Source: Pseudoscleropodium purum (Eukaryota > Streptophyta > Bryopsida > Hypnales > Brachytheciaceae). Taken from it: a DNA stretch of 64,000 nt. The notes beneath the pieces are model-generated. The model had not been told where the DNA came from. It ran no database searches and saw only the letters and a list, made by a program, of their open reading frames with translations. The DNA lies in contig OZ017797.1 in assembly GCA_963969395.1 (NCBI GenBank), positions 11,780,001 to 11,844,000 on the forward strand, in the 5' to 3' direction. Below, piece after piece: positions 23,526 to 34,541 of this stretch. Position numbers and translations under genes: made by a program. Positions within the stretch are counted from its first letter, which is position 1; every line of letters starts with the position of its first letter.

Positions 23526-24148
23526 ATTCTGGGTGTAGTCATAACATTGTTTACCAATGAGGCAGGGTCCATTTTGCATCAGATGAACCTGAAGAGGGGG
23601 TCGACCATACAGCGAGCAAACTTGTCTGACATGGCTCCCCAGCCAAACCCAATACTTGAATTAACTGGTAAGCCTCTCCCAGGTACTATCTAGCTAGCAA
23701 AGCACATGAGGATGACCGTTGGTACTGGTTATACAATGTTATGGTACTGCAACAAGGCAACTTGAAATGGTGTTCCTCTGGCAAAGCTTAGGGTCGGTGT
23801 AGCCTTGGCATGGTAGTCAACCTTACTCGGCTTATCGACCGCGTCGTTGACATAGAGCCGATAATTAACAGTCAGTGCAAGATAGATTCCATTCCAACTG
23901 CATTCAATCTCTGCATTAATTCCAGTGCATTACGTGTGCCGATCTTTAGAAACAATGAGTTACGTTCCGGGTCATTCATTGATGCCCCGATTGATGCTTA
24001 CTAGTACTCGATCCGATGAGAAGAGATAATTATATAGAGTTAGCTCTGTACGTGTACGAGCCACTGAACGAGCTTGTGCAGTCGAATTGTTTGTTTGAGG
24101 CCGGAGATCAACGCCATTAGTCATTCATCGTCATGGAGCTCGACTACG

Positions 24149-24844
24149 ATGCGCGCTCTCAGCACCTGGCGGACACAAGACCTCCTGTCCCGGGATAGCA
24201 TACTGGCAAACAAGACAAGGGTACGTTATACGACTTACGTCACTGACAGTCTACTATACGTACATAAATGGGCTGCAGTTTGCATTGACGTTGTATGAGC
24301 AAATTTGATTTGCGTGTGCTTGTAGCTAGCTGATTTTTCAACATCGACAATGGAACTTGATCAGTCTCGCAAGTCGCAACGAACGTAACGGCCCCATGCC
24401 AGGTGAAGTACGATTATAATGGCGGTACTAAGTTACAAGTGGGGTGTGCAGATGATGGGGATGAGCGAGACTGCAGCCATCATTCACATCGTGACTCTGG
24501 TCTGTACGGCGGGGATATCCCTGCCAATCAACTTGGCGTTCTGCACTTGGCACTCCCATCGCTATGAAGAGGTCAAGAAAGAGCGCATGTGGATCCGCCA
24601 GATTCTAGGCACTCGGAACATGGCGTATCAGGGTCGAGGCAACTGGGTGCAGGTGCAGCCGACCCCGATCATAGGACAGAGGGTGCACGTGACTTTGACG
24701 ACTCCACATTCCAACAACGGCCTCCAGATGCAGTTTGCGCACGCCAATGCCACAGTGATCGACTCGCAGAAAGATTCCGGCGAAAAGGACACGTACAATA
24801 GACTCGCATGCATTTGTCAGCTGTTAACTTTTTGTGCGCGGTAA
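24149..24844 (+). CDS. Family A membrane protein, short copy ending in GID4 intron sequence
   Basis: Exon 1 runs to 24220 (donor AGG|GTACGT) and exon 2 is 24452-24844 (acceptor GTGCAG|ATG), mirroring the 13.3-14.4 kb gene. The original start ATG at 24133 is put out of frame by four extra bases near 24150; the in-frame internal ATG at 24149 (MRALSTWRTQDLL) would rescue a 154-residue product. The membrane helix (IIHIVTLVCTAGISLPIN) and basic segment are kept, but only one proline unit (PTPIIG) remains. The last 14 codons (RLACICQLLTFCAR, 24800-24841) are not family A sequence: they match the 3' end of GID4 intron 6. So the gene is truncated and fused at a duplication breakpoint. Either a short functional variant or a decaying copy. 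Confidence 0.5.
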
Positions 24845-24856
24845 TGCTGTATGCAG

Positions 24857-24920
24857 CCCTTTTCGAAAGCTCAGATTCAAGGCAACAAATGAAGGACGCG
24901 CGGGCCACAGCTTTGCATAA
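24857..24920 (+). pseudogene. Duplicated last exon of GID4
   Basis: Preceded by the copied intron end TAACTTTTTGTGCGCGG..GTATGCAG, this repeats GID4 exon 7 in frame (PFRKLRFKATNEG, then GHSFA-TAA), with a stop six codons early. Identity to 11162-11220 is high, so the duplication is not very old. No other GID4 exon accompanies it, hence pseudogenic. Confidence 0.9.
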
Positions 24921-24979
24921 CAATTTTCAATTATAACAGGGTCAAAAGAGTTCATGGTAAACATCCACCGTTATGTACA

Positions 24980-25162
24980 GAACAGATATTTCTTAAAAAT
25001 GGCGGCATTCCTTCGGCATTTTTCCATGAATTTTCTAAGACTGGTATAGATTTCAGACCCTCAAACCCTGAAATCTAGGACAGATACACAGTTTAGAACG
25101 CACGTCCTGAACCGAAAAGTGCCAAGTTTGTGGAATACCGCCATTTTAATGAAATATCCGTT
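24980..25162 (+). mobile_element. MITE, AACRGATATTTC family, copy 3 (183 bp)
   Basis: Inverted ends AACAGATATTTC..AAAATGGCGG and the complement CCGCCATTTTAATGAAATAT. The GID4 3' UTR (TTATGTACAGTAATGTATC near 11276) shows the unoccupied site; here ACAG occurs on both sides, suggesting a short target duplication. Noncoding. Confidence 0.8.
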
Positions 25163-25750
25163 ACAGTTATGTATCCTGTTTTGCAGCATCTTTGCTCAGA
25201 TGCGCCGACAAGGAAGTATTCTACTCTTGGCTTCTGTAATTAATTTTAATTAGTGAATGCAGGTTGAGCTGTGAACTCTCCAGTTTGAGTTCAATCTCAT
25301 GCCTCTTTCGAAGTCTATGCATGGTGCACATTGTGTAGCTATTTGCGATGTTGACGTCATTTTGATGATTGTTGAAATTTGTTGCAAGAAGCCACGAGCT
25401 TAGTTTTTCCCTTTTGTCTGTTTCTTTTTCACTGATACTCCTGCTACAACTCACAATATTCACAACTGCATGAGGTTCAAAATCACCACACTATCTGAAC
25501 ATTGCGGTGTGTTGCACCTTCATTCTCAATAGCCTAGTACAATTTAGTCTTCGAAACATTCTTGGGTGACTTTTGCCGCAACAGTCACCTACTTTCAGTT
25601 TCAGTCTGGCGCCGTTCCTCAAACCTTTGTTGTATTACGAACGGTCGCCATTTCAATTCTATTGTAGTTCTTGGAGGAGTTGGAGGATTTGGGTTTCTTG
25701 GGCAGTTTCAATAGTGGAATTGCCACTTGAAAGACTTGGAAAATAGGGTT

Positions 25751-26501
25751 AACTCATGAAGGACCATGTTCCCTTTTGGGTGACAAATGAAAGTTTAGGT
25801 AGGTTGTTCTAATCCAAACCCTTGGTGGAATTTTTTTTAAACATTTCTTGAAGATAGTAATGCAAAAATACATTAGCTTTGTAGGAATATAGTAAGAGAA
25901 AAAAATAAAATATTGAATTATTAATAGCTCTAAGTTGGAATTGAAACACAATTAATCTCAATGGTTCAATTGTTCTACCAAGCAAACTAAACTCTATTAA
26001 GTTGTGAAAATTGAGTTTGAAAAAAAATGTAAAAACTAAAATATTTTCTCTATGATTCTTGGAAAACAAGATGCTCCATAACTTTTACATTGCTAATTCA
26101 AATGGAATGAATCAAAACTCTCTATGTAGACAAAAAGATAAACTATTGTGAGAAACAATTATATTTTATCTCTTACTATATTTTTCTACTTAATAATTTC
26201 TTAAAGAATGAAAATCAAGTTTGTATTTTTCAAATATTTTTCCTAAACTTTCAACTTAATTCTTCTACATAAAAAAAGAGGAAATCATCATATGTAGTGC
26301 AGAAAATGTAAGTTAAAAGGATATAAAGTCTTACAATCTAGTCACGTACTATGCAAAATATCGCATATGGTTTGATTTGAATGTAAATATCTTGCAATCT
26401 ATGTAATCGAATTTTTTGAAATTTCTTTTGTACATTTTTATACTAGTCAAGTGCAAGATATTTTAAATAGATATAAAAAAATAAAAAATTAAGAGTCTTT
26501 T
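25751..26501. other. AT-rich repeat, no gene
   Basis: Low-complexity AT-rich DNA; blocks such as AAATATCTTGCAATCT near 26385-26400 recur near 33965-33995. Several short open frames are T/F/I-rich and are not supported as genes. Confidence 0.45.
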
Positions 26502-26509
26502 CTTTTTTG

Positions 26510-26820
26510 TAGGGTTGACAGGACGGTCGAACGTCTGGGACGTCCGGACGCGGACGCTGTGTCCGCAGCGTCTGCTGACATTCATGGTCCCGGTGGACAC
26601 AGAGTCCACCGGGACCGCCCCGTCCACCCCAATACTCGTCCGCCCGGTTACGGCCGTCCGATCGACACGCGGACTGATGTGGTCCGCATGATCTGGGTGT
26701 CCGCCTCGTCCCGCCCCGCCCGTTTGCCTTCCGACGACGGGAGGGACACTGCGTCCGTGAGGACGGACGTTCAAGTTACGGACGCTATTTTGGGGCGGAC
26801 GTGCTGATTTGTCAACCCTG
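26510..26820 (+). mobile_element. hAT-type MITE, family 3, strikingly GC-rich (311 bp)
   Basis: Ends TAGGGTTGACA and TGTCAACCCTG (one terminal mismatch as inverted repeats), flanked by a perfect 8-bp target duplication CTTTTTTG (26502-26509 and 26821-26828). The interior is packed with GGACG/CGTCC words and is far more GC-rich than the surrounding AT desert. The open frames inside it are compositional and not genes. Confidence 0.88.
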
Positions 26821-26828
26821 CTTTTTTG

Positions 26829-29800
26829 CAATAAAAATGACACTTTTGACTTCTAAGTGGTTTTTGATGAAAAAAACCTTGATTGTAGAGGATTAATTCT
26901 TTAAGTCCTAGAAAACTGTAAATTGGTTTTCAAAATGAAAAAAACAAAATAACTTTTAATTTGAGAAGAATTGGAAGTGAGTTAGGAAATATAGGTTATT
27001 AATTTATTTGATAGAAAATCAATAGGAACAATTAGTCAATTACATTAAAAAATACAATTTCAAGTAGCAATTTATTTGCGTTTTACACAAGTATGTTTGT
27101 TAATCTCCATATAGTATTGTACATTGCTAAAGGCAATAAATGAGACAAGTAATTTGGGACAAATGAGAATAACAAAAAAGAAATTAGTATTTTCCACAAA
27201 GGGAATAAATCATTTTTCTTTGATGATTGTAATCATGTAGCCTTTTGTAGTTTGTATACACAATTCAATGTATATATTATTATAAAAAAAAATGTAGAAA
27301 ACTCCTTCATAAAGAAAAACTCTTAGAAGACCAAATTATAAGATTTTTTTATAAACACCTACATTTCTAAGTTAGCCTCTTGAATTGGCTTTTCAACATA
27401 GTTTCCAAAAAATTGAGGTTTTAGGGTTAATTCATCAAGCTTAGGATAAATTTAGCCTGCCTTTGTGTCTTTTACAAAAAATAAATTTAAAATTATATCA
27501 AACAATGTGACTGAGATTTTTATTTCATAAAGAGCCAAAGATTTTGAGAAGATGTGATTATAGTAAAAAATATAGAAAATTTTGGTCTTTGAGACTAAGA
27601 TTTGGGAGTCACACACAATAATATTACCATTCAAAGGAAATAAAATCGACATTTTTATACATTCATTTTTACAAAACTAGCAATTTTTTGCTTTTAGTTC
27701 CATGTAAAAACATATTTAATCTCTTGAGGACTAGAATGAATGCAAATATGTCTCAAGTACACAAAAAATTTGATCTTGTCATTCATCTCAATGTGACAAT
27801 ATTTGTAGGGTCTTCTTTTAGTTTGAGACTTTGTTGTGCAATTATTTTATAGTTCAAAGTGCGTAAGTATGTGCTGAGGTTTATTTTCTAATTCAAAGTC
27901 AAAGTGATCCTTCAAAAATTATTGGAATAAATATATAAATAAAATATTTTAATCTTCATGATTGGAACACATAAAATTTAAACTTGAAGGATAAATTCTT
28001 TTTAAAATTACAAATATTCAATCTACATTTTATTCTGAAGGAATTTTAAACTAAATTGGTTTAGAATTTTATTGACAAATATTGCTTAGTACACAACAAT
28101 GTTTTCACTTTTCACACCAATACTATTCTAATAATGCAATCACAAATTAATATACTTGCAAGTGCTTCTATGTCTTCCCCTTTGTTGTAAGCCAATAGAA
28201 GGCGACCGCCAATTTTTTATCACCTCCCCATTTTGAATCTATAGCAGTTGTTCTCTTTCCATAAAGTTGTGGCACAAATTCTAGAGTAGTTGTGGTATAT
28301 TATGATTGTTTGCAAGGCTCTCAATATTGCAACAAGCCCTTGGTCAATTTTGCAATTTGCTTATGGTCACGAATAGAAAGATCTATATCACCACCATAAG
28401 TCAAAGAGAATTTTCCACTAAAAAATTCAGAGTAATTACATTATGTGTAATATAATTCTAGAAAAATATGCAATCCTTCTAAATTCTATTTTTGTACATA
28501 AAAATGATTTTACATTAAAGAAAATTGCGCTCCAAATATGTGTAATTGCTTAAGTGGTTGCAAATGGGTTAGCTACCTTATATAGTTTGTGTAGTGATTT
28601 ACTCTCTGGCATTGCTAGAAACCACTTTGTTGTAAATTGGTAAGGCCATCAACTTGTTAATTATGTCTCTTTACAAAGGAATGTGCATTTGATTGTGCCA
28701 TATTTTATTTCAATTAGTGTGCCTTGTGCCATTGCCACAATATAATTAAATTAAATTAAAAGTATTTTTCTGATTTTTTAATTCATAAGAATTTCAAAAT
28801 TCAATATCTTTTTTGTCATGAGTCAGAACACCAAGAAACAAAGTTTGTGCACCCTTGATTTATTGCTATGTGAAAGATTGCATTCTTAATACTAATAAAA
28901 AAAGCTTTATGCACAAAGGAATGCAAGAGCTTTGTGGCGTTTAGACATGAAATGTGAAAGTTATGTTTTTTACAAAATACAAAATAAATCAATTCAATTT
29001 TTTAATTTAAAAAAATAAAAATGATCACTTTCATAGTGAAGTTCAAATGCTACAAAACAAAGTCCATATATCCCTCCTTGTAGAGAGCTTTCTAATGGTA
29101 CAAAGAATGTATCTAGGGGTCTCATGATTTCTTAGGTTTTAGTGTATCAAACAAACAAAACAAATAAACAACTACCTAATTTAACCCCTAAAAGGATAGA
29201 GAGTGTTTTTAGGCCCAAAATTGCTTCAAAGTATTTAAACCTAAAACAAGGCAAAAATCTTCATCTATATTTATTCATTAACAAATCCCACCATATGATC
29301 CTTTAGTTAACTTGTTAGAGTACACCGTCCTATATAAAATTTACACACACAAAACATGAAAGGATTTCCGGGGGGGGGGGAGGGGATCAGGAGGGCCGTT
29401 TCAAGCTTGTTCCCACGACCATGTTCCCATTGTTCTCATTGTCAGTTTTGTTTTTTTGAAGGAAATTTTTTTTTAACTTAGGATGGAAAAAAAATTAGAA
29501 TTTTTTTATAATGAATTTTTTTCTTGGTGATGTGGCAATTGCTATGCCACATCTGGGAGCAATTGCGAGGCTATTCCCCTGACGTTGGAAGCTAGGGGAA
29601 CTCACAACCCTCCACAATTGTAGAAAATCCTCTAATGCTACACCAATTGCAAGATCAAGTTGCTTGAATTTCAAAAATAAGTATTTTCAATTCTTTCCAA
29701 ATGGATACATTTCATCTTTCAAACTTTTTAAGCAAAAATGTATAGATCTTACAACTTGTTACTTTCTATAATATATTGAAGAAATAAGTTGGAAATACAT

Positions 29801-31949
29801 ATAAATTATATATGTTTATATTTGAAATTTTATATTCATGCTTGAAAAAAATAGTAAGTAGAAAGAAGTAGAGTATGATTTAAAATACTAAATTATTAAG
29901 AATTTAGTTATAGAATTGAAAAACTTAAATTCCAATGGTTATAATGTTGTAATAAACAATCTACACTCAAAGTTTTTATTTTTTTTCAAGAATACTGAAA
30001 ATTGAGTAAAATAAAGGACTTCAAAGTTTATTTTAGAGTAGAGATTCTTAAAGGCTACCCACAAACTAAAACTCCTTGTAACTTTCATCTCAGTAATCAA
30101 AATGGAATGAATTAGTAAAGCCATTACTTTATTGTGCCTCTTACTAAGATATATGCACCTAATTGAATTAGAGGAAAGTTTAGGCCCTGTAAAGGGCTTT
30201 TTGACTTTTTGGTAGATATCCAAATATAGTGAAATAAAAGGAAATAATTTTTTAATTGAAAATCTGACTAGGCACACAAGTTAATTTTCATTGGCAAGAT
30301 TCTCTATGAGCTAGATTGGACTGATGTTTTCTACAATTTCACATTTCAAGTAGGAAAATAGTCCTTTCAAGGCCTAAAATTTTCTCAAATGGCACATCTT
30401 TCTAATTGCCCCAATTATTTTTGATGGATAAAAATTCTTTTGATGTTTCAAAATTGTTGCAAGTATATGAGATTAATCAATGGGAGTTGAAGCATTTCAT
30501 GCTTCAAAGGTGGCCATTGTAGCAGAGTCTAGTAGCATGATCTAGGCCCCTTGGGTTTTCTTCTTTGAATATTTCAAAAATCTTGTGTAAGTATAAAAAA
30601 ATTAGGAAACAACTTGTATTGGTTTTCTAGCCTTAGAATTACAAGGAAGTTGTATCTCTTCCGTGCATATGAAATGCATAATTTTTTCCACTAGCCTCAC
30701 TATCCTCTCAAAAGATAGCTCTTCCCTTGGTTTGTATTAGTTGCCCCCCCTCTCTCAAAAAAATTTGTAGGCCGTTGATTTTTTTTTATTTAAAACACTT
30801 ACCCTCAAAATTACCGTTGATTTCTCAAAAAATCAGAAGCCATTGATCTTGTGAGATTTAATCTGAGCCGTCCAAATATGAAATATAAAATGAATACTGG
30901 ATACATACATAGTACCAAATATGGATACGGGATGAATACTAAATATCGGTACTAGATACGAGTATAATATCAGATATGGATACGAGATGAATACAAAAAA
31001 TGGATATCGGATACGAATACAATACTAGATACAAATATGGGAGGAATTATCCCATATTGATTGTCACTATGTTGGTTTCTGAAAATTACAAGAAGGGAAA
31101 GGGGGTTTTTGCATACGAAAATTTTAAAATCTTTAAAATCCAAAAATGTGAGTCACTTTTGGGTAGACAACGAGCATTGTGAGTCACTATCCATCCAAAA
31201 GATGGCTCTCAATTTGAAGTATTTTCTTCCATATTATATCTTGTTTGTTTTCTTGGAAATTTTTTAACTTTCTTTTAAATTTTTTTATGAAGATATCAAT
31301 TGCAACCACCTCAAAACAAATCAATTTTCAAATTTTATTCTTCTAGAATGTAGACTTACTATTTCTAAATCTATCTATTATGTAGATTTTAGTGCATATA
31401 ATCAAAATAATTTGTACATTTTAGATACTGAAATCTAACTTGTTTGTAGATTTTGAAGTTCCAATTTCACTAATTGTAGAAGAGCCAAATCTAAATCTAC
31501 CTCATTTGTACTAGCTTCATGAAGTTCAATAGTTTTGAAATTTTTAGATTCTTGAAGCTTTACAAAAATATTCAAACTAATAGATTTTGAAATTCTATAA
31601 ATTTCTAGAATTCTTGAATTGTATAAATACTTGAATTAAGTAAAATAGAATTTAATGCTTCACTAATTTACATAACAAATTTGGGTAGTTTATTATGAAT
31701 GGAGTTTTTATTTTATTTTGCTAAAATTTTCAAAGAACATGTGCCCAAGGAGTAGCTTCAAGGCCTGATAATTTTCATAACTTTTAACTACATGGTCAAA
31801 AGTTATTGCATGACATGCAATTTTCTTTATTTTACAAGCAGACCAGGCAGCTCAATTTTTTTTTAAAATTCACTTCTTAAAAGAATAAAAATTAAAAATT
31901 GGTTCTTTAGGTTTATATATATGTAGAAAGCTTAGAATCATTCCATTGT
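26829..31949. other. AT-rich repeat desert
   Basis: No exon-like frame. Holds a diverged MITE (28181-28583), with the surrounding 28140-28720 matching 51420-51600; an interrupted poly-G tract near 29370-29387; imperfect tandem GGATAC/GATGAATAC units at ~30880-31030; and a segment at 29935-30140 that is the unoccupied counterpart of the 38.1 kb MITE site. Blocks at 31200-31480 recur at 43215-43440. I read this as overlapping remains of old retroelements or DNA transposons, without recognisable protein domains. Confidence 0.45.
28181..28583 (+). mobile_element. Diverged copy of the GGGAGGCAAC MITE family
   Basis: Inserted relative to the 51.4 kb paralogue: CTTCTATGTCTTCCCC on the left and TGTAGTGATTTACTCTCTGG on the right are nearly adjacent there. 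The interior follows the 11641 copy (GGCACAAATTC.., TATTATGATTG, AAATTCAGAGTAATTA). Terminal repeats are eroded. Confidence 0.55.
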
Positions 31950-32060
31950 GATTAATGAGATGAAAGTTATGAGGACTTTTAGTTTGTGGGTAGGTTTGGC
32001 TTCAAAGATTCCATACCTATTCGCAAACTAAAAGTCCTCATAACTTTCATCTCATTAATC
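31950..32060. repeat. Perfect 37-bp inverted repeat (hairpin)
   Basis: 31950-31986 and 32024-32060 are exact reverse complements (GATTAATGAGATGAAAGTTA..), separated by 37 bp. The arm sequence also occurs as single copies near 30060-30100 and 38540-38575, so the hairpin arose by an inverted duplication of a dispersed repeat. Confidence 0.85.
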
Positions 32061-34541
32061 AACAACATTTTGGTTTTACGTAAGTCTCAAATTGAACTAT
32101 TACAAATCAAAGACATCACTCATCACCAATTTGGCTCGTGGCACATACACTCAAACAATCACAAACTCATTTCATCTTAAATATTAGCTTTCCAACTTGA
32201 TTAATATTCTTGCATCTTACATAAACCAAATCACAGCTTTCTAATCCCTTTCAATCCATTTAGGACATTCAAAATATTTCATATAAAACTTAACATTCCA
32301 ACTTAAGAATCACAATCATCATCACTACAACTATACTCAAACTTCCAATTAGGATTTACAAATAAATCTTATCATTCAGCAACCCTCTTCAAAGACACTT
32401 AGGTTGGAAGTAGTGTAGATAGTGATAAATGATGCGTTGCAGTTTTCTTCTAGTGAACTCCCTGTTTGGATACTTTAGTGGGTCTTTGTCCAACTAGCAT
32501 TCTACACTTAAACTCTACCACTGACTCACACATGATCATGGCCACTCAATAGAAGAGAAATACACATCACAACAAGTTGTGACTTGCACTGGACACTCTC
32601 AGTAGGGGGTGCCAAACAAATTGGAAGGATCTACCTGATAGGGACCAAATGGGCAGTTGCCACTCAATTAGAAGACAACCCAACAACCCCACAAACTACC
32701 AAATTAGAACTACTCCACCTCGTGACATCAACTCCAACTAGACACATTATTCACCAAATTTGCAAGGCTCCCACATCACTGTTCTAAAATTCTAACAATA
32801 ATAGAGTAAAAGTGACCTCCAATTTAAGCAAAGAACCCCCAAAACAACCAAATTGGTTGCAAAACTAACAACTAGCCCATCCTAATTAGACAAAAACACA
32901 ACTAAAAACACAAACTAAAATTCAAAAATTGAACCCAGCTAAAAATTCTATACCTTGGTAGTTAAATGGAACAATTGTGCCTTTCAAAATCTACCAAAGA
33001 TTATATTGGTAAACTTAACAACTACAATATAAGATGTGTCAATGTGTTGTAAATTCTACCAATTTGTACTCCTACATCAAGAATTTGGGGAACTTTATGG
33101 AGAGAAGAAATCACAAAGGGGATTCTAGACTTCCTTTTTAATTTAGCTCAAGATCTTAGGCTCACATCCTAGCAACCTTATATAAAAGTCTAAATTAAGG
33201 ACAAGTAAGAATTTATCTTTCAAAACACTTGTTTTGAAAGGTGCCAAAATATTGGAGTACTATCATTTCTATAACATTGGCGCTTAAAGTAGAAGGTGCT
33301 AAAAGCCTTAACCCTAAAAGAATGAGCCTATGACCACTTTTTCAAACTTCAAAAGCCTTCTTTATGTGTACTCCTATTTTACAACTATAAATGAATGAAT
33401 CTTTTTAAATTGATTTTCCAAACTAATGCAAGCTCATATTTAATGTCCCCTACAAGTGATGAAATTTTCATTTTAAAAAAAAATTTGAAATTAAAATAAA
33501 TTTTAGAATTTAAAATTCAAAAAATTCACATGAAATACAAATTATGCTTTTGAAGTTTGAAATTTTCTCTGTAGATGTATCTTATAGGTAGGACATCATC
33601 AATTTACCATGACATTCTAAAATTAGGAAATCAAATCTCTATGGTTAAAGGTTGAAAGATCATTTGGAAATCAAAACATTGAAATTTAGAAAATTTTAAA
33701 ATTATTGTAAGAACTAAACTTAACAAACTTCATTTCATTATTTGGGCCTTGATTCCAAAAATACTTCCATCTTAGAGCCATTAACAATTTAGTTTTCCCT
33801 TTGATCTTATATTTACTACTACTTAACAAATTTTAATGAGTGAAAATTAAGTACCTTTTTGTTGAATTTTTTTCCTAGATTCTTAACTTAATTCTTTAAA
33901 ATAAAAAATTTGAAGTTAAGAAGATTTAAAGTCAAAAAATCTAGTCAAGCAAGGTGTAAGAAAATTTGATTTCTTTACTTTAAATGCAAATATCTTGCAA
34001 TCTTTGTAGTCAAAATTTCTGAAATTTCTTCCACACATTTTTATACTATTTTTATATAAGATTCTATGGGGATATATGGAAAAAAAAGTTTCATTTTTTG
34101 AATGATGCTCTTTGCAATAGAAATGGCAATTTTGAGTGGTTTTAGATGGAAAAAGGCCTTAAGTTTGGACTTTAGCAATTAAATGTTCACGAGCTATTGT
34201 TTTATGGATAAATCAAATATAAAACTTGAATTCAAATCAATGGCCTTTATAGTCATATAGAGTCTCTCAAAATGTTTCACACACTTATAAAAAAATGGCT
34301 CGGTTAATAGAAGAATTAGAGATTTTCAACAAATTTTTTAACAAAATTATTGAAATACAAGTTATTGTAGATAACCAATTATGATAGATTTTTGTGAATT
34401 TTGAGTTGATTGGAGAGTATTTTGGGATTTTTTGGTACTCATTTGTAGTTTTTGAGTTCCAAATGGGTTATTTTGATTGTTTGTTTCAATTCTATTTGAA
34501 GTCTTTTTGTTGTCTAGTAGATTGTTTTTCCAATATGTTTC
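32061..34541. other. AT-rich repeats with strand-skewed A/C-rich section
   Basis: 32100-32950 is markedly A/C-rich on the plus strand, resembling the left arm of the palindrome at 34.5 kb. 32950-33480 matches 43745-44400 (TCTACCAATTTGTACTCCTA.., GAAGAAATCACAAAGG). No coding region recognised. Confidence 0.45.

Larger units (their letters stand above)
24800..25750 (+). repeat. Third copy of the GID4 tail and 3' flank
   Basis: Aligns with 11120-12200 from inside intron 6 through the last exon to the flank motif GGGTGACTTTTGCCGCAACAG. The left breakpoint is at ~24797, inside the family A reading frame. It is interrupted by the MITE at 24980-25162 and lacks the 11641-12046 MITE. Confidence 0.85.

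Noticed and set aside
26463..26843. Open frames of 126 and 82 codons around the GC-rich island
   Set aside because: They lie in a 311-bp MITE whose composition lacks stop codons; the termini and target duplication explain it fully.
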